Shown one piece after another: positions 32,781-44,506 of a stretch of 64,000 nt of DNA (positions within the stretch are counted from its first letter, which is position 1; each line of letters begins with the position of its first letter). The notes under the pieces are model-generated. The model did no database searches and was not told the origin of the DNA. It saw only the letters and a program-made list of their open reading frames with translations. Location of the stretch: assembly GCA_006386115.1 (NCBI GenBank), contig VFIW01000010.1, positions 744,001 to 808,000 of the forward strand, given 5' to 3'. The position numbers and the translations under genes were made by a program. The DNA is from Globisporangium splendens (lineage: Eukaryota; Oomycota; Peronosporomycetes; Pythiales; Pythiaceae).

Positions 32781-34958
32781 ATGCTGCTGCAGCGAGTGCG
32801 CGCGGCATCGCGCCACTCTGGTCGCGCTGGCGCTGCGTTGGCAGCGAGGATCTCAAGATCTGTGTCTCCTCTATGCGCGCATGCAGCTGGCGGTTCGTTT
32901 GCGCACTCGTCGTCGACTGCGCCCGAGAAAGCCAACATGCTAATCACGACGCCGATTTTCTACGTGAACGCGTCGCCGCACATCGGCCACGTGCACTCGG
33001 CGGTGCTCGCAGACGCGCTCTCAAGATGGTACACTGTGAAGAACCGCTCAGTCGTGTTCACGACAGGCACCGATGAGCACGGTCTCAAGGTACGACTGTG
33101 TGCTTGTGTCATTGGCAAGCAAATCAGTTGCACCACTAACTCTCTGCGTGCCTTGCATGATGCGTCATGCACAGGTGCAAGAAGCCGCGGAGAACTCGGG
33201 CACGACGGACTACCAGGGCTTCTGCGACGACGTCTCGAGTCGCTTTGACGAGATCTTCCAGGAGGCCAACGTCAAGTACAGCCGCTTCATCCGCACGAGC
33301 GATCCGGACCACCACGAGGCCGTGAACGCGCTCTGGCGCCGGATCCACGAGAACGGGTTCATCTACTTGGGCGAGCACGAGGCGTGGTACTGCAAGTCGG
33401 ACGAGTCGTTCCTGACAGAGACCCAGGTCGAGGACAAGACTGATGCGCTGGGCCAGACGTTCAAAGTGTCCAAGGAGAGCGGCCACAAGGTCGAAAAGGT
33501 GCGCGAAGAGAACTACAAATTCAAGCTCTCGGCGCTCCAGGATCGTCTGCTTGAGTGGCTTGATACATGCGCCGAGGAAGACGTGATTGTCCCGAAAAGC
33601 CGTCACAATGAGGTGCGTGCCGCCGTCGCCGGAGGACTCCGCGATGTCTCAGTCTCGCGCTTGAGCGACAAGATCCAATGGGCCATCAAAGTACCAGGTA
33701 AGGGCACTTCGTAAGACGCTTACGCTTTTGTTTCTGTGTGCTGATTATGATCCTTTTATTGCTGCTTAGATGACGCCAATCACTGTGTGTACGTGTGGCT
33801 GGACGCGTTGACCAACTACCTGACTTGTGCGGGGTATCCTGGTGAGACGAGCGACACGTGGCCGGCCGACTACCACATCGTGGGCAAGGACATCATCAAG
33901 TTCCACGCGATCTACTGGCCGGCGTTCCTCATGGCCGCGGGACTGCCGCTGCCAAAGCGCATCGTGGCGCACGCCCACTGGACCGTCGACAACGTGAAAA
34001 TGTCCAAGTCCCTCGGCAACGTCGTGGATCCGCACGCGATGCTGGCCAAGTACGGGTCCGACTTTGTGCGGTACTTTTTGCTGCGCGAAGGCGTGCTGAA
34101 CGACGACGGCGACTTCAACACGACGCTCCTGGAGGACCGCGTGAACAGCGAGCTCGCAGACACGCTCGGCAACCTCGTGTCCCGCAGCACGGGCAAATCG
34201 TTCCTACCGGGTGGTGTGCTCCCGTCCGCACCACTGGAGCAACAGCTGAACGACGAGGACACGCAGTTGATCGCGCAGGGCCAGACGCTCGCGGCGCGCG
34301 TGGAAAAGCACTTTGAGACCCCTGATGTACGTTCTGTGTGTGTGTCATTTGCTGCTATATCGTGTCGTACGCGTCGCTCACGAGCTCTTTGTATATGCTT
34401 TTGTAGTTCAGCGGCGGCTTGAAGGAGATCGTGTTCTTCCTCCACGATGTGAACCGGTGCGTTGGCATAGAGCTGCCATAGTCCACTGCTGTGTGGCAAT
34501 GCTGACGTCCGTGTTCCGCATTTGCTCTGCTTTGAATGCCTTTAGGTATTTCTCCAACAATGAGCCGTGGGTCCTCGCCAAGCAGCTTCGCAACTCGAGT
34601 GATCCAAGCAGCGCAGAGCACCTGGCGCTCCAGGAGCGTCTCAACACTGTCTTGTACCTCACCATTGATGCTGTGCGCATGTCCGGTACGTGTCTTACTT
34701 TGCTTCATTCTAGCTATCCAATGTGTTGTCTCTGACTTCTCCCTTGGCATATTCGCATGAGCAGCGATCCTGTTGCAGCCCGTGGTGCCCGAGTCCACGA
34801 CCAAGATCCTCGACTACCTCACGGTGCCACCAGCCAAGCGCTCGTTCGAGTACGCCACGATGATGCGCACGGAGACGAGCAGTAGTGATGCAGGCGTCAT
34901 GGGTACGCACATCGACAACTCGCACTCGTTCGTCGCGTTCCCAAAGTTGCTCAAGTAA
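32781..34958 (+). CDS. MARS2: Methionyl-tRNA synthetase, mitochondrial type
   Basis: Six exons (32781-33089, 33175-33697, 33770-34326, 34407-34456, 34546-34685, 34765-34958) give 590 aa. It charges tRNA-Met. Class I signatures: HIGH at residues 67-70 in [12 protein letters not shown] and KMSKS at about 354-358 in [38 protein letters not shown] and [10 protein letters not shown] fit the MetG2/mitochondrial subclass, which lacks extra C-terminal tRNA-binding domains. The first 50 residues (Arg/Ala/Ser-rich, no acidic residue before Glu49) resemble a mitochondrial presequence; the next in-frame Met (residue 53) would give a form without it. Intron phases all agree. Confidence 0.95.
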
Positions 34959-35107
34959 AGCCATGTTAAAGCAAAATAGTGGACGCATTCCGTCCACTCT
35001 GTGGACGTGTAGGTTGCTGAAATCGTACTTGATCGAAGCGGTCCAGTATCACACCCTGTCATATGCATGTTGATCACATTCGTCATCGGTGGGTCTCTCC
35101 TGCGGAC

Positions 35108-37008
35108 ATGGCGTCCGAAGCGCATCTGCGCGCGCAGTATGAGGTGCGACTGCGCGCGTTGTACATACAGCAACACGCGTTTACGCGCATGCTCCCATAC
35201 GCACTCATATATGCGCGCTCCGTGTGCGCTTTCTGTATGGCAGGCGCTGCTGAAGGAGAACCGGCTGCTGAAGCACACGGTGGAGAAGCTCGAGCTCGAG
35301 AACCACGACCTCAAGCGCTCGGTCTACGAGCTCACGCTCAAGTGCGTCCCTTGCCTTTATGCGTCTCCCCAGTGCTGTATATAACCGTGTCATTCTGTGT
35401 GTGCATGCGCTGTGTATTAGATTGGACTCGGGTCCATTGAGCCGCGCGTCCTCGGGTTCCTCGAGCGCTGGCGCCGCATCGGGCGTGTCGGCTAGCGCGA
35501 ATGCCTCGGAGCCGTTCCAGATCAGCGACCTGCTGTCGACGCCGAAGCCGAGCGCGCAGGGAGACGAGAGCGCCGAGTACGACCGCCACGCGGCCGCACT
35601 GCACGGCGCCAAGGCGGACGAGTACGACGACGACGGCCGCGTGCTGTTCCAGAAGTCGGAGCTGCGCGCACACACGGGCGCCGTGTACACAGCCAAGTTC
35701 TCTCCCTGCGGCCGACTGCTGGCGTCCGGCTCGCTCGACACCAAGGTGCTGCTCTGGGACGTCACGACCAAGTTCAACCAGCAGCAGCTCGCGTCGCTCG
35801 CGCAGCACTCGCAGCTCGTGATCGACGTGAGCTGGTCGGAGGACAGCAAGACGCTCGTGTCGGCGTCCTACGACCACACGGTCAAGCTCTGGGACGTCGA
35901 GAAGAGCCAACTGACCAACAGTTCCGAGGTACCCGGGCTCATCCAGTGCGTGTCGTTCAACTTTGCGGACAACAATCAGTACTTCTTCGGCACCAGCAAG
36001 GGCTGCATCCACCAGGTGGACGCGCGCGCCGATGTCGTCCGGTACGTTGCTTTGTCGTCATCGCTCTTTAATGTGGTGATGGGATGTCGCTCATCGTGAG
36101 CCCTTTGCTTATGCATAGTACGTGGCAGAATGACGCGATGGTGAACTCGCTCAATGTTTCGCCCGATGGCCAATTTGTCATCACGGGTGACAGCAAGGTA
36201 CGTTGTTATCTCATGTGCAATTCCCCAAGCATTTCAGTGAGCAACCTCATTGGCGTTCTTCTCCTTGCTTGCAGGGGATGATCAAAACGTGGGACGTGCG
36301 CATGGACTCGTGCATCGAGGACATCTCGAAGCTCAACGACGCGGGTCACCACGCGATCTCGCACCTGCACGCGTCGCCGCCCGTGGACGGGAGACGCAGC
36401 GGCGACGAGGACGGCCGCTTCCTCGCCGTCAACAGCTACGACAACATGCTGCGCGTCTACGATCGGCGCTCGAAGCTCATCAGCAGCTCCCACGGCCAGG
36501 AGCAGATGCAGCTCGCGTTCTTCGTCACAGGCCACAAGAACAAAAACTGGCCCATCAAGAGCTCGTTCTTCCGCGGCGAGGGCTACAAGTACAAGCTCAA
36601 CCTGCCCAGCAACCGCCACACGCAGCGCAAGCTCACGGACGGCGACGGCGAGGACTTCCAGGACACGTACGTCTGCCTACCTTTGTTGCTGCCTAGAGCC
36701 CTTGACGATAATGTCTGAAATATGTGTGCATATGATGCAGGGATCGGCCAGATGCTGCTCAGGAGACGCTGCTTCTGGCCACGGGCAGCGCCGACAACAA
36801 GATCTATCTGCACGACGTGAGCCTCAAGCACCCGAATGCGCGGCCGTCGCCGTACCTGGTCCAGAAGATCGATGCGCACAGCGACCGCGTCTACTGCGTG
36901 GACTTTCACCCGACGGAGCCCATCTTGGCCTCGGCCTCGGCTGATTACTCGATCAAGATCTGGTTGCCGCGCGCGCCTAACACGCGGCTGCCGAAGCCCA
37001 AGAGCTAA
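35108..37008 (+). CDS. Coiled-coil plus WD40 beta-propeller protein
   Basis: Six exons (35108-35143, 35244-35341, 35421-36041, 36119-36197, 36275-36666, 36741-37008) give 497 aa. A short N-terminal exon and a coiled coil (LLKENRLLKHTVEKLELENH) precede a Ser/Ala linker and about seven WD repeats, for example AHTGAVYTAKFSP...LLWDV, SQLVIDVSWSE...VKLWDV, NSLNVSPDG...IKTWDV, LLLATGSADNKIYLHDV and HSDRVYCVDFHP...IKIWLP. Such propellers are protein-interaction platforms. The coiled-coil/WD order resembles ATG16 or transducin-like adaptors, but no diagnostic motif lets me choose, so I leave it unnamed. It lies 149 bases after the MetRS stop on the same strand. Confidence 0.9.
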
Positions 37009-37142
37009 TAACCTAGGTACGTTTGGAGTCAGGGCCACGACCAAGTCGATGCTAGTGGAAAAAAACATGGAGGAGTGCTTTTATTTCTTTGGTTCTCGTC
37101 ATCATCGTGTCATTGCCCTTCCTACTAAGTACAGACAATTGG

Positions 37143-38500
37143 TTATTGCTCGGACGCGTCATACAAAACTAACTCCTTGTCGTCCTCGAGCGGCTCGAAG
37201 AAGCGCAGCACTTCGTCGCGCGTGATCTGGGCGACGTCGGTCTTCTGCCATTTTGGCGAGCGATCCTTGTCCACGATCACCGAGCGCACGCCCTCGAAAA
37301 AGTCCGGGTTCTCCATCATGCGCGTGGCCATCCGGTACTCCATCTGGAAGCACTCGGCGCAGTTCTTGACAGCACCCTGGCGCATCTGCTCCAGCGTCAC
37401 CTTGAGGCTCAGCGGCGACATCTTCTGCAGCGTCGCGAGCGTCTCGCGCGCCCACTCGGTGTCCAGCTTGTGCAGGCGGGCGTAGATGCCCTCGACCGTG
37501 TCGTCCTCGTTCTGCGCGCCAAACACAGCCTCCACGGTCTCCAGGTACGTCGGGTCGATCTCGGCCTGCGCCTCGTCCGTCTCGAGCTCCTCGAGCGTCT
37601 CGTGAATGATCTCGTCGCGTTGCTCCTGCGTCATGTAGCTCTGGAACTCGAGCGCCGTGAGGTGGTGCACCAGCGACTCGTATTCGCTCGACGGGATGTA
37701 GTGCGTCGCGAGCCCCAGGCCGATGACTTCGCTGCCCTTGACGCGCTCGCCCGTCAGCGCCAAGTACGTGCCCAGCTATAAAATACATAGAGAAAAGATA
37801 CCGTGAGCTTACGGCACCTAGTACAACCAATACCACGCTCATATGAGCGGCTACAACGTACCCCTTGGCCAGTGAGTGCGCGGGACTTTGGCACGTCCGA
37901 GGCGTAGTGCTCGCCCTCGATCAGGCGGCGGCCGAGACGCGGCAGCAGGTACGACGCGCCGACGTCCGGGAAGAAGCCGATGGCGGTCTCCGGCATCGCG
38001 AACAGCGTCTTCTCAGTCGCGACTACGAACTTGCCGTGCATCGAGAGCCCGACGCCGCCGCCCATGGTCACACCGTTCAGGAACGAGATGATCGGCTTCT
38101 CTGTCGTCGCCAGGAGGTAGTTCAGACGGTACTCGTGGCGGAAAAAGTCGAGTGCCAGGTGGCGCGTGGCCGGCTCCTTGCCGTTATCGTAGAGCGAGCG
38201 GATGTCGCCGCCAGCGCAGAACGCCTTGTCGCCCACACCCGAGAACACGATGGCGTTCACGGTCTCGTTGGTCTCGATCTTGTGGATGCGCTTGGTGAGG
38301 TGGTGCACCATGGGCAGGTTGAGCGCGTTGAGCACCTTGGGGCGGTTAAACTGCACCGTGCGCACACCCACGTCCTGGCCGTACGCGATGTCGGCGAAGT
38401 CGTCGTGCACGCTGCTCTTGGTGGCGAACGCAGCATTGGACGCCGTCGCGCGCACGGGGCGCTGGAAGAGACGCACGCGCGTCGCCAGCACTCGCTGCAT
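37143..38500 (-). CDS. HIBCH: 3-hydroxyisobutyryl-CoA hydrolase, mitochondrial (valine catabolism)
   Basis: Two exons, 38500-37862 and 37775-37143, join in phase 0 to 423 aa. A crotonase-fold enzyme that releases 3-hydroxyisobutyrate from its CoA ester. Visible: an Arg/Ala-rich N-terminus typical of mitochondrial import, RPKVLNALN, the oxyanion-hole segment FCAGGDIRSLY, NGVTMGGGVGLS, and MPETAIGFFPDVGASYLLPRL with the catalytic acidic residue. The C-terminal half has MSPLSLKVTL, MEYRM, DFFEGVR, VDKDRSPKW, all family features. About 20 residues just before the splice junction (IEGEHYASDVPKSRALTGQG) interrupt the usual run from PRLGRRL to LGTYLALTG. Confidence 0.94.
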
Positions 38501-38507
38501 CCTGCTT

Positions 38508-38538
<31 letters not shown>

Positions 38539-38790
38539 AGTAATAGAGGGAGAGAAGCGCAGCGTCTTCTTCGCGTTTCCACCACCGCTCGTTGGGCGTC
38601 GAAGATATTGGTGTGTGTGTGCGTGTGTGTGTGTGTGGTGTTGGCTGGTGGATGTGCCTCAGACCCATATGATTGGTGGAAAATAGACCATGTCGGCATT
38701 TCAGCCAATGAATGGGATGATAGCGAAAGGACCTTTGCGATATTGAATCTGGGGAGCTGGAGAGGGACCGAAATCGAAGACCGTCTCAAG
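38501..38790. promoter_or_regulatory. Divergent promoter region of HIBCH and the 38791 gene, with GA and GT microsatellites
   Basis: 290 bases between divergent start codons. A (GA)n run lies at 38509-38534, directly next to the HIBCH start codon, and a (GT)n run at 38611-38637. GA tracts in promoters can bind GAGA-type factors in other eukaryotes; here that is only a possibility. Confidence 0.5.
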
Positions 38791-39932
38791 ATGATGGAGG
38801 ACGAGGACGAAGAGGTGCTGGCGTGGAAGACGCTGGAGGTGCACGACGTGCACGACGACGTGCAGCAGACGCACCAGCAGCACGCGGGCGACCACCGCGT
38901 GCACAGCAGCGGCATCTCCACGGGCACGGACGACGACGTCGAGGACTTTTCCGAGCTCACGTACGATCCATCGCGCGCTGCCGCTGCGGTACCAGCGCAC
39001 CACAGCGAGCACCACCAGCACCACGACGGTGCGCATGGCGGTGCGCTTCTGCATGCGTCGTCTTCGTCCCTTCAGCAGCATCATGTAGACCAGCGGCACT
39101 TGCCGTCGTCAGGAGCGCAGCAGCACCAGCGGTTCAAGCGCAAGAACTTCAGCAAGCAGCTCCAGCTGCTCTGTCTGCAGCGGTACGCGCAGTACGCCAA
39201 GGACCACGGCAAGCTCCCAGACAAGACCGAGTGCCAGTTCCTGCTGCACCAGAGCTACATGCAGTTCCTGAAGGAAGGCGGCTCCGCGGACGAGCCGCGG
39301 CTGTCGCATCAGGAATTTCTCAAGCTCATCCGCAACCGCCGCCGCGAAATGTACGTGCGCAATGCGCAAAAGCACAAGTTCCACCACCACCAACCTTCTC
39401 ATGCGCATGGCTCAGGTGGCGCTACGGATGTCAATAGTGTGCATCAGCAGCCGCTTTCCGCCGCGTAAGTGTTTCCTTCGTTGCGTACATGTAGGCGTCG
39501 TTAGGCGTTCGTGGTCTAACCTTTGCGTACATTTCCTCCATACCCTTGCGTAGAAAGCGGAAACTACAGCAGGAGCACGCCAAGATCTACGAGCTGATTG
39601 AGATCATCGACCAAGCGAGAGAGCAGTCGGGGCTTGTGCCCGAGCACCATCACCACCATTCTCAACCTCATCACCATTCACACCTTCGACATCCCATTGG
39701 GCGAACCGAACGCCATCATTTGATGCTGAAGCCGTCGCCGCTTGTCGCGACACAGGAGCCACCGCAGGTACCACCACTCGCGGATCCGCAGGACCAGATC
39801 GACCTGATCTTCCAGCTCCAGCAGGAGACGCTGGAGATCCAACGCGAGATCGCCGAGCGCCTCAAGGTCATCCGCTTGCGCCGGAGCGTGCGGCAGAACG
39901 ACTCGATGGAGCCGTCGAGCGCGAGCGTCTAA
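38791..39932 (+). CDS. Unrecognised His/Gln-rich protein with a basic helical domain
   Basis: Two exons (38791-39464, 39554-39932) join in phase to 350 aa. I chose the ATG at 38791 because the upstream in-frame stretch is a microsatellite. The N-terminus is acidic, then rich in His and Gln. Residues about 110-195 form a dense basic region that looks conserved (KRKNFSKQLQLLCLQRYAQY, DKTECQFLLHQSYMQFLKEG, HQEFLKLIRNRRREMYVRN). The C-terminus has a helix suited to coiled-coil pairing (LIFQLQQETLEIQREIAERL). The basic domain could bind nucleic acid, but I recognise no family. Confidence 0.75.
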
Positions 39933-40048
39933 TTGGTGCCAAAGCAAAAGGAGAGAGAAAATAACGAAGCTCCTGTACAAAATGCTGCAAGGGAGAAAGA
40001 AACTATTTAAATAGCATGGAGCATGTGCAAGAAAAGTGGTCGCGCCGC

Positions 40049-43000
40049 CTAGAAGCCAACGAAGAACTCGTCGCCTTTGCCGTCAAATGGTTTGTCCTTG
40101 GCGCGGTTCCCGATCTCGCCCTCGAAAAGCGAGATGTCGTACTTGCCGTTCAACGGAGGCAGATACAGCGGCTCGAGCGCCATGGCGTAGAGCTTGTCCC
40201 ACTCAATTCTGCTAAACCACGGGTGCTGGCGCACGTCCTGGTCGCCGTTGATACCGACACCGATGCGCTTTGCTGGATCGCCCTGAAGAAGTCGTCTCAC
40301 CAAGTCACACGCGTGCGGACAATTTTCGAGCAAGTGGAATGGGAAGTCCACCGCGTTTGCTCCTGTCCGGACCATGGCGATGTTGCGGAAAAGCTGCGTT
40401 GTATCGCCGTCCCCAGTTCCGAATGGAGTGTACCCAACTAGCATCTCGTAAATCAAGATCCCCAACGCCCCTGCATCAATTTGGAGATGACATAAAGAGG
40501 CGCATATATCAATGCACCTGCATTCACAAGAGAGAGGCAGCGATATGTGCAGCACACGTACAATAGTCAACTGCAAGATCGTGGCCGGTGTTGAGGACGG
40601 ACTCTGGCGCGAGATACTCGAGTGTGCCACACAACGTGTACGTTCGCGAATGAAGCTCCTCGATTCCTTCGCTGTTGACGACCGTGAACGGAATCTTCTT
40701 GGCAAACCCAAAATCCACGAATTTCAGGTACCCCTCTTTGCTGATGAGCAAGTTCTCGGGCTTGAGATCGCGGTACGCGTAATCGTATCGATGCATGTGC
40801 TGGAGACCCAAGACCGCATTTGCAGAATAAAAGCGAACGGAGGACTCGTCGACCGTCTCGATGAATTCTCCATTGTGAAGCAGCGTGAAGAGCTCGCCGC
40901 CTTGAACCAACTCCATAAGCATGTGCAAGCTGTTTTGGTCCTGACATGGGTTCGAATCACACAAAAACACTTGAGAAGTTGTTTCAGAGCAAGCACGGAC
41001 ACCAGAGACCCCAGCACTTGCTTGATACGTCCCATACAGCTCCACGATGAACGGGTGAGTCGGCAGCGTCATAAGTGCCTGTTTCTCTCGCATGACCTGA
41101 ATTTGTTGGTCGGACTCGACAATATGCGATTTCGCCATAATCTTCAGCGCCATCGGCCGGTCATTCCCTTCGACGGTGGTGCTAACCATAACAACTTTTC
41201 CAAAGGAGCCCTCGCCCAAGACACCCATCTGGTGTGCGTTTAGATCGCAGTCAACATAGCTAGACAACCAGAGGCGCAGATATCGATAGCGACCAACGTA
41301 CCACGTGAATATCGTCCAACGTGACTGTGCAGTACTTTCGTAGCCCGTTTCCTGGCATGCTAATCCGCTGCGTTGCAGGCGACATCGGACAGCATCTTGT
41401 GTTAGTTTTTTGAGAGCAGCAAGGGGAATCCAGCAAGTTGTCTTGGGCATACCTGAGTGAACTGGCGAGACCCGGATCGAGCGAGGCTTGATATTTTCAG
41501 GCGTTGGCATTGGGATCGACCACACGAGATCACTGTTGCAGTATACGTCCCAATTTGGTCAAGAATCTCGTTGCCGAAAGTATCATTCGACTTCAAGAGC
41601 ACTTTGTGAGTCTGGGACTGTCCCGTCGCGGTATCGAGCGTTTTCTTGATTAGCTTGACGCAGCCAGACTTGACAATGTAGAACGCAGCCGCCGTGTCTC
41701 CCTGACGAAAGATACATTGGCCGTCGTGGAACGCCTTAATCTCGAGCTGCGAGACAATATGCTCGAGTGCTTCGTGGGACTTTGTGGGGCAAAGTGGGGA
41801 ACATCCGGAAAATACGGATGTTACGATCCAGCACATCCGTCAATGGTCCCAGCATCGAGTCAAACTCTTGACGACCAAGACTGAGGCACTTGACGGCACC
41901 TTTCGTGAAAATACTGGCATTTCGAGGCATATCGCTCAAAAGCGCTATTTCTCCAAAGTAGTCCCCCGGTCCAAAGCTTGTGATCTGGAGCAAAAAGTAT
42001 AATGGAGTGTTGACATGAGAGAGATCGATTCAAAGAAAGGATGGCTCAGCATACCTCATTGCCTCCTGATAGATCTCGATTATGACTGGATGGTGGTCCT
42101 GCAATAAATTACACATTTCGCAATGAGTTAGCTTGGAAAAAGACATAAGATCGTCACTTCACCCATGATTCACCTTCAATTCGACAGGAGACAATTCCTT
42201 CTTCGACAATGTAAAACGTGTCTCCCACATCGCCTTGGCGGATAATCGTTTCTCCGTCTTGAAAAGTGACTGCCTGAAGCACACCGGCCAGCAACGCCAA
42301 CTGGCGTTCCGAGAGACTGCCAAGGATCTCAACTTGGCGCAGCCATTTCGCACGTTTCACAATCGAATCGCTCGAGGAACGCGCTTGAATCTATAACATG
42401 AAATGCAACAGAGAGATCAAACCAAGATTCCCCAAATCTCCACTGAATTGGTTCCACACCATTCCGAACTCGTCTCGGTCCAACGTCCAAAGAACAGAGT
42501 TTGTTGCGGCTCGGACAGTTGCAGCGCGCGGGACTTCGAGAAGAGAGATGGCAGCATTGATGATTATGTTCGGGATTAGGACCCATGTTGAAGAAGGGAT
42601 GCATAGTGCAATGGAATTCACGTACCGTCATAGATGAGGGCCAGCTCTCCAAAATGATCACCCGCGTGGAGATACCCGACGACTACCGAGTTGACAATCA
42701 CTTCGAGAGTCCCGTTCTGGATCACGTAGAACTGGTCACCTGTGTCGCTTTGTTTGATCACACAATCATCTGGGGAAGCCACAAGACGCTTCATCACCAG
42801 AAGCACCTGCATGAATCAAATCGTCACAGTAAAGTGAGCGCGATGAGCAGTATCTCACACGCCAATGAACATTAAATGAGCGAGACGTACTTTGTCAAGT
42901 TCTTCGTCAGTGGATCCAGTAAAAAGAACCGCTTGAAGTGCTTTCTTGAGCATATTGGCGCATTCAGTTGTCTTATACTCGGATGGTCTCTTCGGGACGA

Positions 43001-43494
43001 CACCGGCATCACTGCTGATATCCGAAAGCAAAAGCACACACAGCACGAGGCAATGATTGTTTGAATCGAGCACACTTGTGTTCGTTGTTGCTGCCAGAAC
43101 ACACACACGCACATATATACATACCAGTCCTTTCGAGTAAACCACCTCGCGTTTTTTGCGATGAGGATCAGACAAGCGCCGAAAGAGCATTCGGTGCGTG
43201 CCTGCGCTTGGCTTATTCGGATCCGCAACAAATGCTTTGCCGCAAATCTGTGGCGACAGAGATATTTACACGTGTCAGAGTGCCCGAACTCGGCGCCAAA
43301 GTCCCTGTGTATCCATTTTGTTGTGCAACTAGATGCTTCGTTGCGCGTACATGTTTCATGCGTTCAAACATGATCTCGTCGGTGAGCTCCTCTTGGTTCA
43401 TTTGTGCATATTCGCGACTCATCACTGTAAAAAGCGCGACTTCCGTCTCGTTGTCCATAGGCGGCCGTGGAGATGTTGGCGCTCCTGCACCCAT
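40049..43494 (-). CDS. PKG: cGMP-dependent protein kinase (PKG) with three cyclic-nucleotide-binding domains; contains one frameshift
   Basis: Twelve exons: 43494-43351, 43247-43125, 42989-42891, 42806-42626, 42533-42460, 42390-42174, 42098-42055, 41984-41453, 41367-41302, 41228-41022, 40940-40562, 40470-40049. About 828 aa if one extra base near 41780 is skipped. The protein starts MGAGAPTS, a possible N-myristoylation signal. cNBD1 (FGELALIYDVPRAATV) and cNBD2 (FGEIALLSDMPRNASI) have good phosphate-binding cassettes; cNBD3 (FGNEILDQIGTYTATV) lacks the Arg and is probably degenerate. The AGC kinase domain begins near residue 488: GEGSFGKV, ALKIMAK, YRDLKPEN, DFGFAKK, GTLEYLAPE. cGMP-type rather than cAMP-type identity follows from the one-chain architecture. 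Exon 2-3 is the weakest join. One intron is GC-AG. Confidence 0.88.
40941..41021 (-). other. GC-AG intron in the PKG gene
   Basis: The exon ends TATCAA and the intron begins GCAAGTGC, ending TGTCAG. Splicing there gives LYGTYQDQNSLHMLMELVQG, which is the AGC-kinase sequence without interruption and in phase. The read-through frame is open but would insert 27 residues into the kinase N-lobe. Confidence 0.8.
41774..41786 (-). other. Single-base frameshift (or extremely short intron) in PKG
   Basis: On the minus strand the frame reads IRIFRMFPTLPHK up to AAA, then conserved coding resumes one base later as SHEALEHIVSQLEIKAF. Skipping the single G at 41780 makes exon 41984-41453 exactly 177 codons and fits both flanking phases. 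Introns that would also fix the phase are only 46 or 55 nt, shorter than any other I placed. Confidence 0.7.
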
Positions 43495-44506
43495 GTTGCC
43501 CTTGCCCGATCTGGAAACAGCAAACACAATGCTACTGGGTTGCGAGTCGCTCCACTTTGTTCAACGGGAGCCTGACCGGTATTTCGTCTCCCAGGTGCAA
43601 GTGACAGACGATATTCACTGCGGCGAAGTGGCGACTTGAAAGTCCTTGGGCAAGCGCTTAGCTTTGTGATGTGGTCTTGTGGCTTCGACAGCAGCTTTTT
43701 TTTCTTGCTGCTAGCTTGCCTCAAAAATAAAAATCACAACCCGGTTCTTGTCTGGCGGTAAGAAAGTGCAGAACATGGTGAGGAAAGAATATATAGATGC
43801 GTTTGTCAACTTGCACCTGGTGGTCGGTTGCAGTATCTTTGCAGCCATCTTGCACATACTGGTAGTAAAAATAAACATCACAACTCGGGATTCTTGTCTG
43901 ACGACAAGAAAAATGCAGAACATGGTCAACCGGCGGTGCAGAACACGTGCATTCCAACAGTGCGTTTCATGTAAATAAATGCTGAGAAAACTCAAAATGG
44001 GGCACGCTTTGGCATCTGCAAAGCACACGTTAAATGTTGAAACACCCTCGTTGTCCGAGCTCTAGAGCAGATTCCCATATTACTAGTATATATATATATA
44101 AACAACTTACTCCGAGACGGAAGGATCCAAAGGCAGGCTGAAGTCATCGTCTCTGATCCTTTCTCCCTTTTAGCTATTCCGCTCTCGCTTTTCTTGCCCT
44201 TTGGATTCGCTTTTCTCGTCAGTTGACTCGTCCTGGGCGTGTATACAAGTCGACAGCCTTGTTCCCAGGTAAAACAGACGCGAACGAGGTCTCACGACTC
44301 TGGGAGCCAACTGACGCCTTGATGACCCACCTTCGAGAGGTTTTTCTTTTCGTCTATCTGCTGTGGGCTGGGAAAAAATTAATAGAACAAACAAAACGCC
44401 GACGGACTTGGATCCAGTTTTCTTCGTCTTCCATCCATTCGGCTTATGAGGGCAGGTCCAATACGAGCGATCCCTCTTAACCTCGTACCACGAATGCGGA
44501 TTTGAC
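43495..44506. other. Intergenic between PKG start and the third PH gene, with a diverged direct repeat
   Basis: About 1 kb that should contain the PKG promoter. A possible 5'-UTR splice acceptor (GTTTCCAG) lies 15 bases before the PKG ATG on the minus strand. ORFs on either strand near 44170-44850 overlap the PH gene antisense or have no recognisable content. Confidence 0.4.
43723..43925. repeat. Pair of imperfect ~60-bp direct repeats, 143 bp apart
   Basis: Copy 1 (about 43723-43780) and copy 2 (about 43866-43925) share AAAAATAAA-ATCACAAC, TTCTTGTCTG and GCAGAACATGGT in the same order, with substitutions and a small indel between them. Most of each unit is conserved. Origin unknown; too short and without terminal structure to name as a transposon. 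Confidence 0.65.

Noticed and set aside
37776..37895. Apparent phase conflict at the HIBCH splice junction
   Set aside because: On recount the exon ends GGG before GTACGT (four G in a row), giving phase 0 on both sides; the junction is normal.
38608..38790. Upstream start (VCVCVCV) for the 38791 gene
   Set aside because: It translates a GT microsatellite; the paired ATGs at 38791 and 38794 are better starts.
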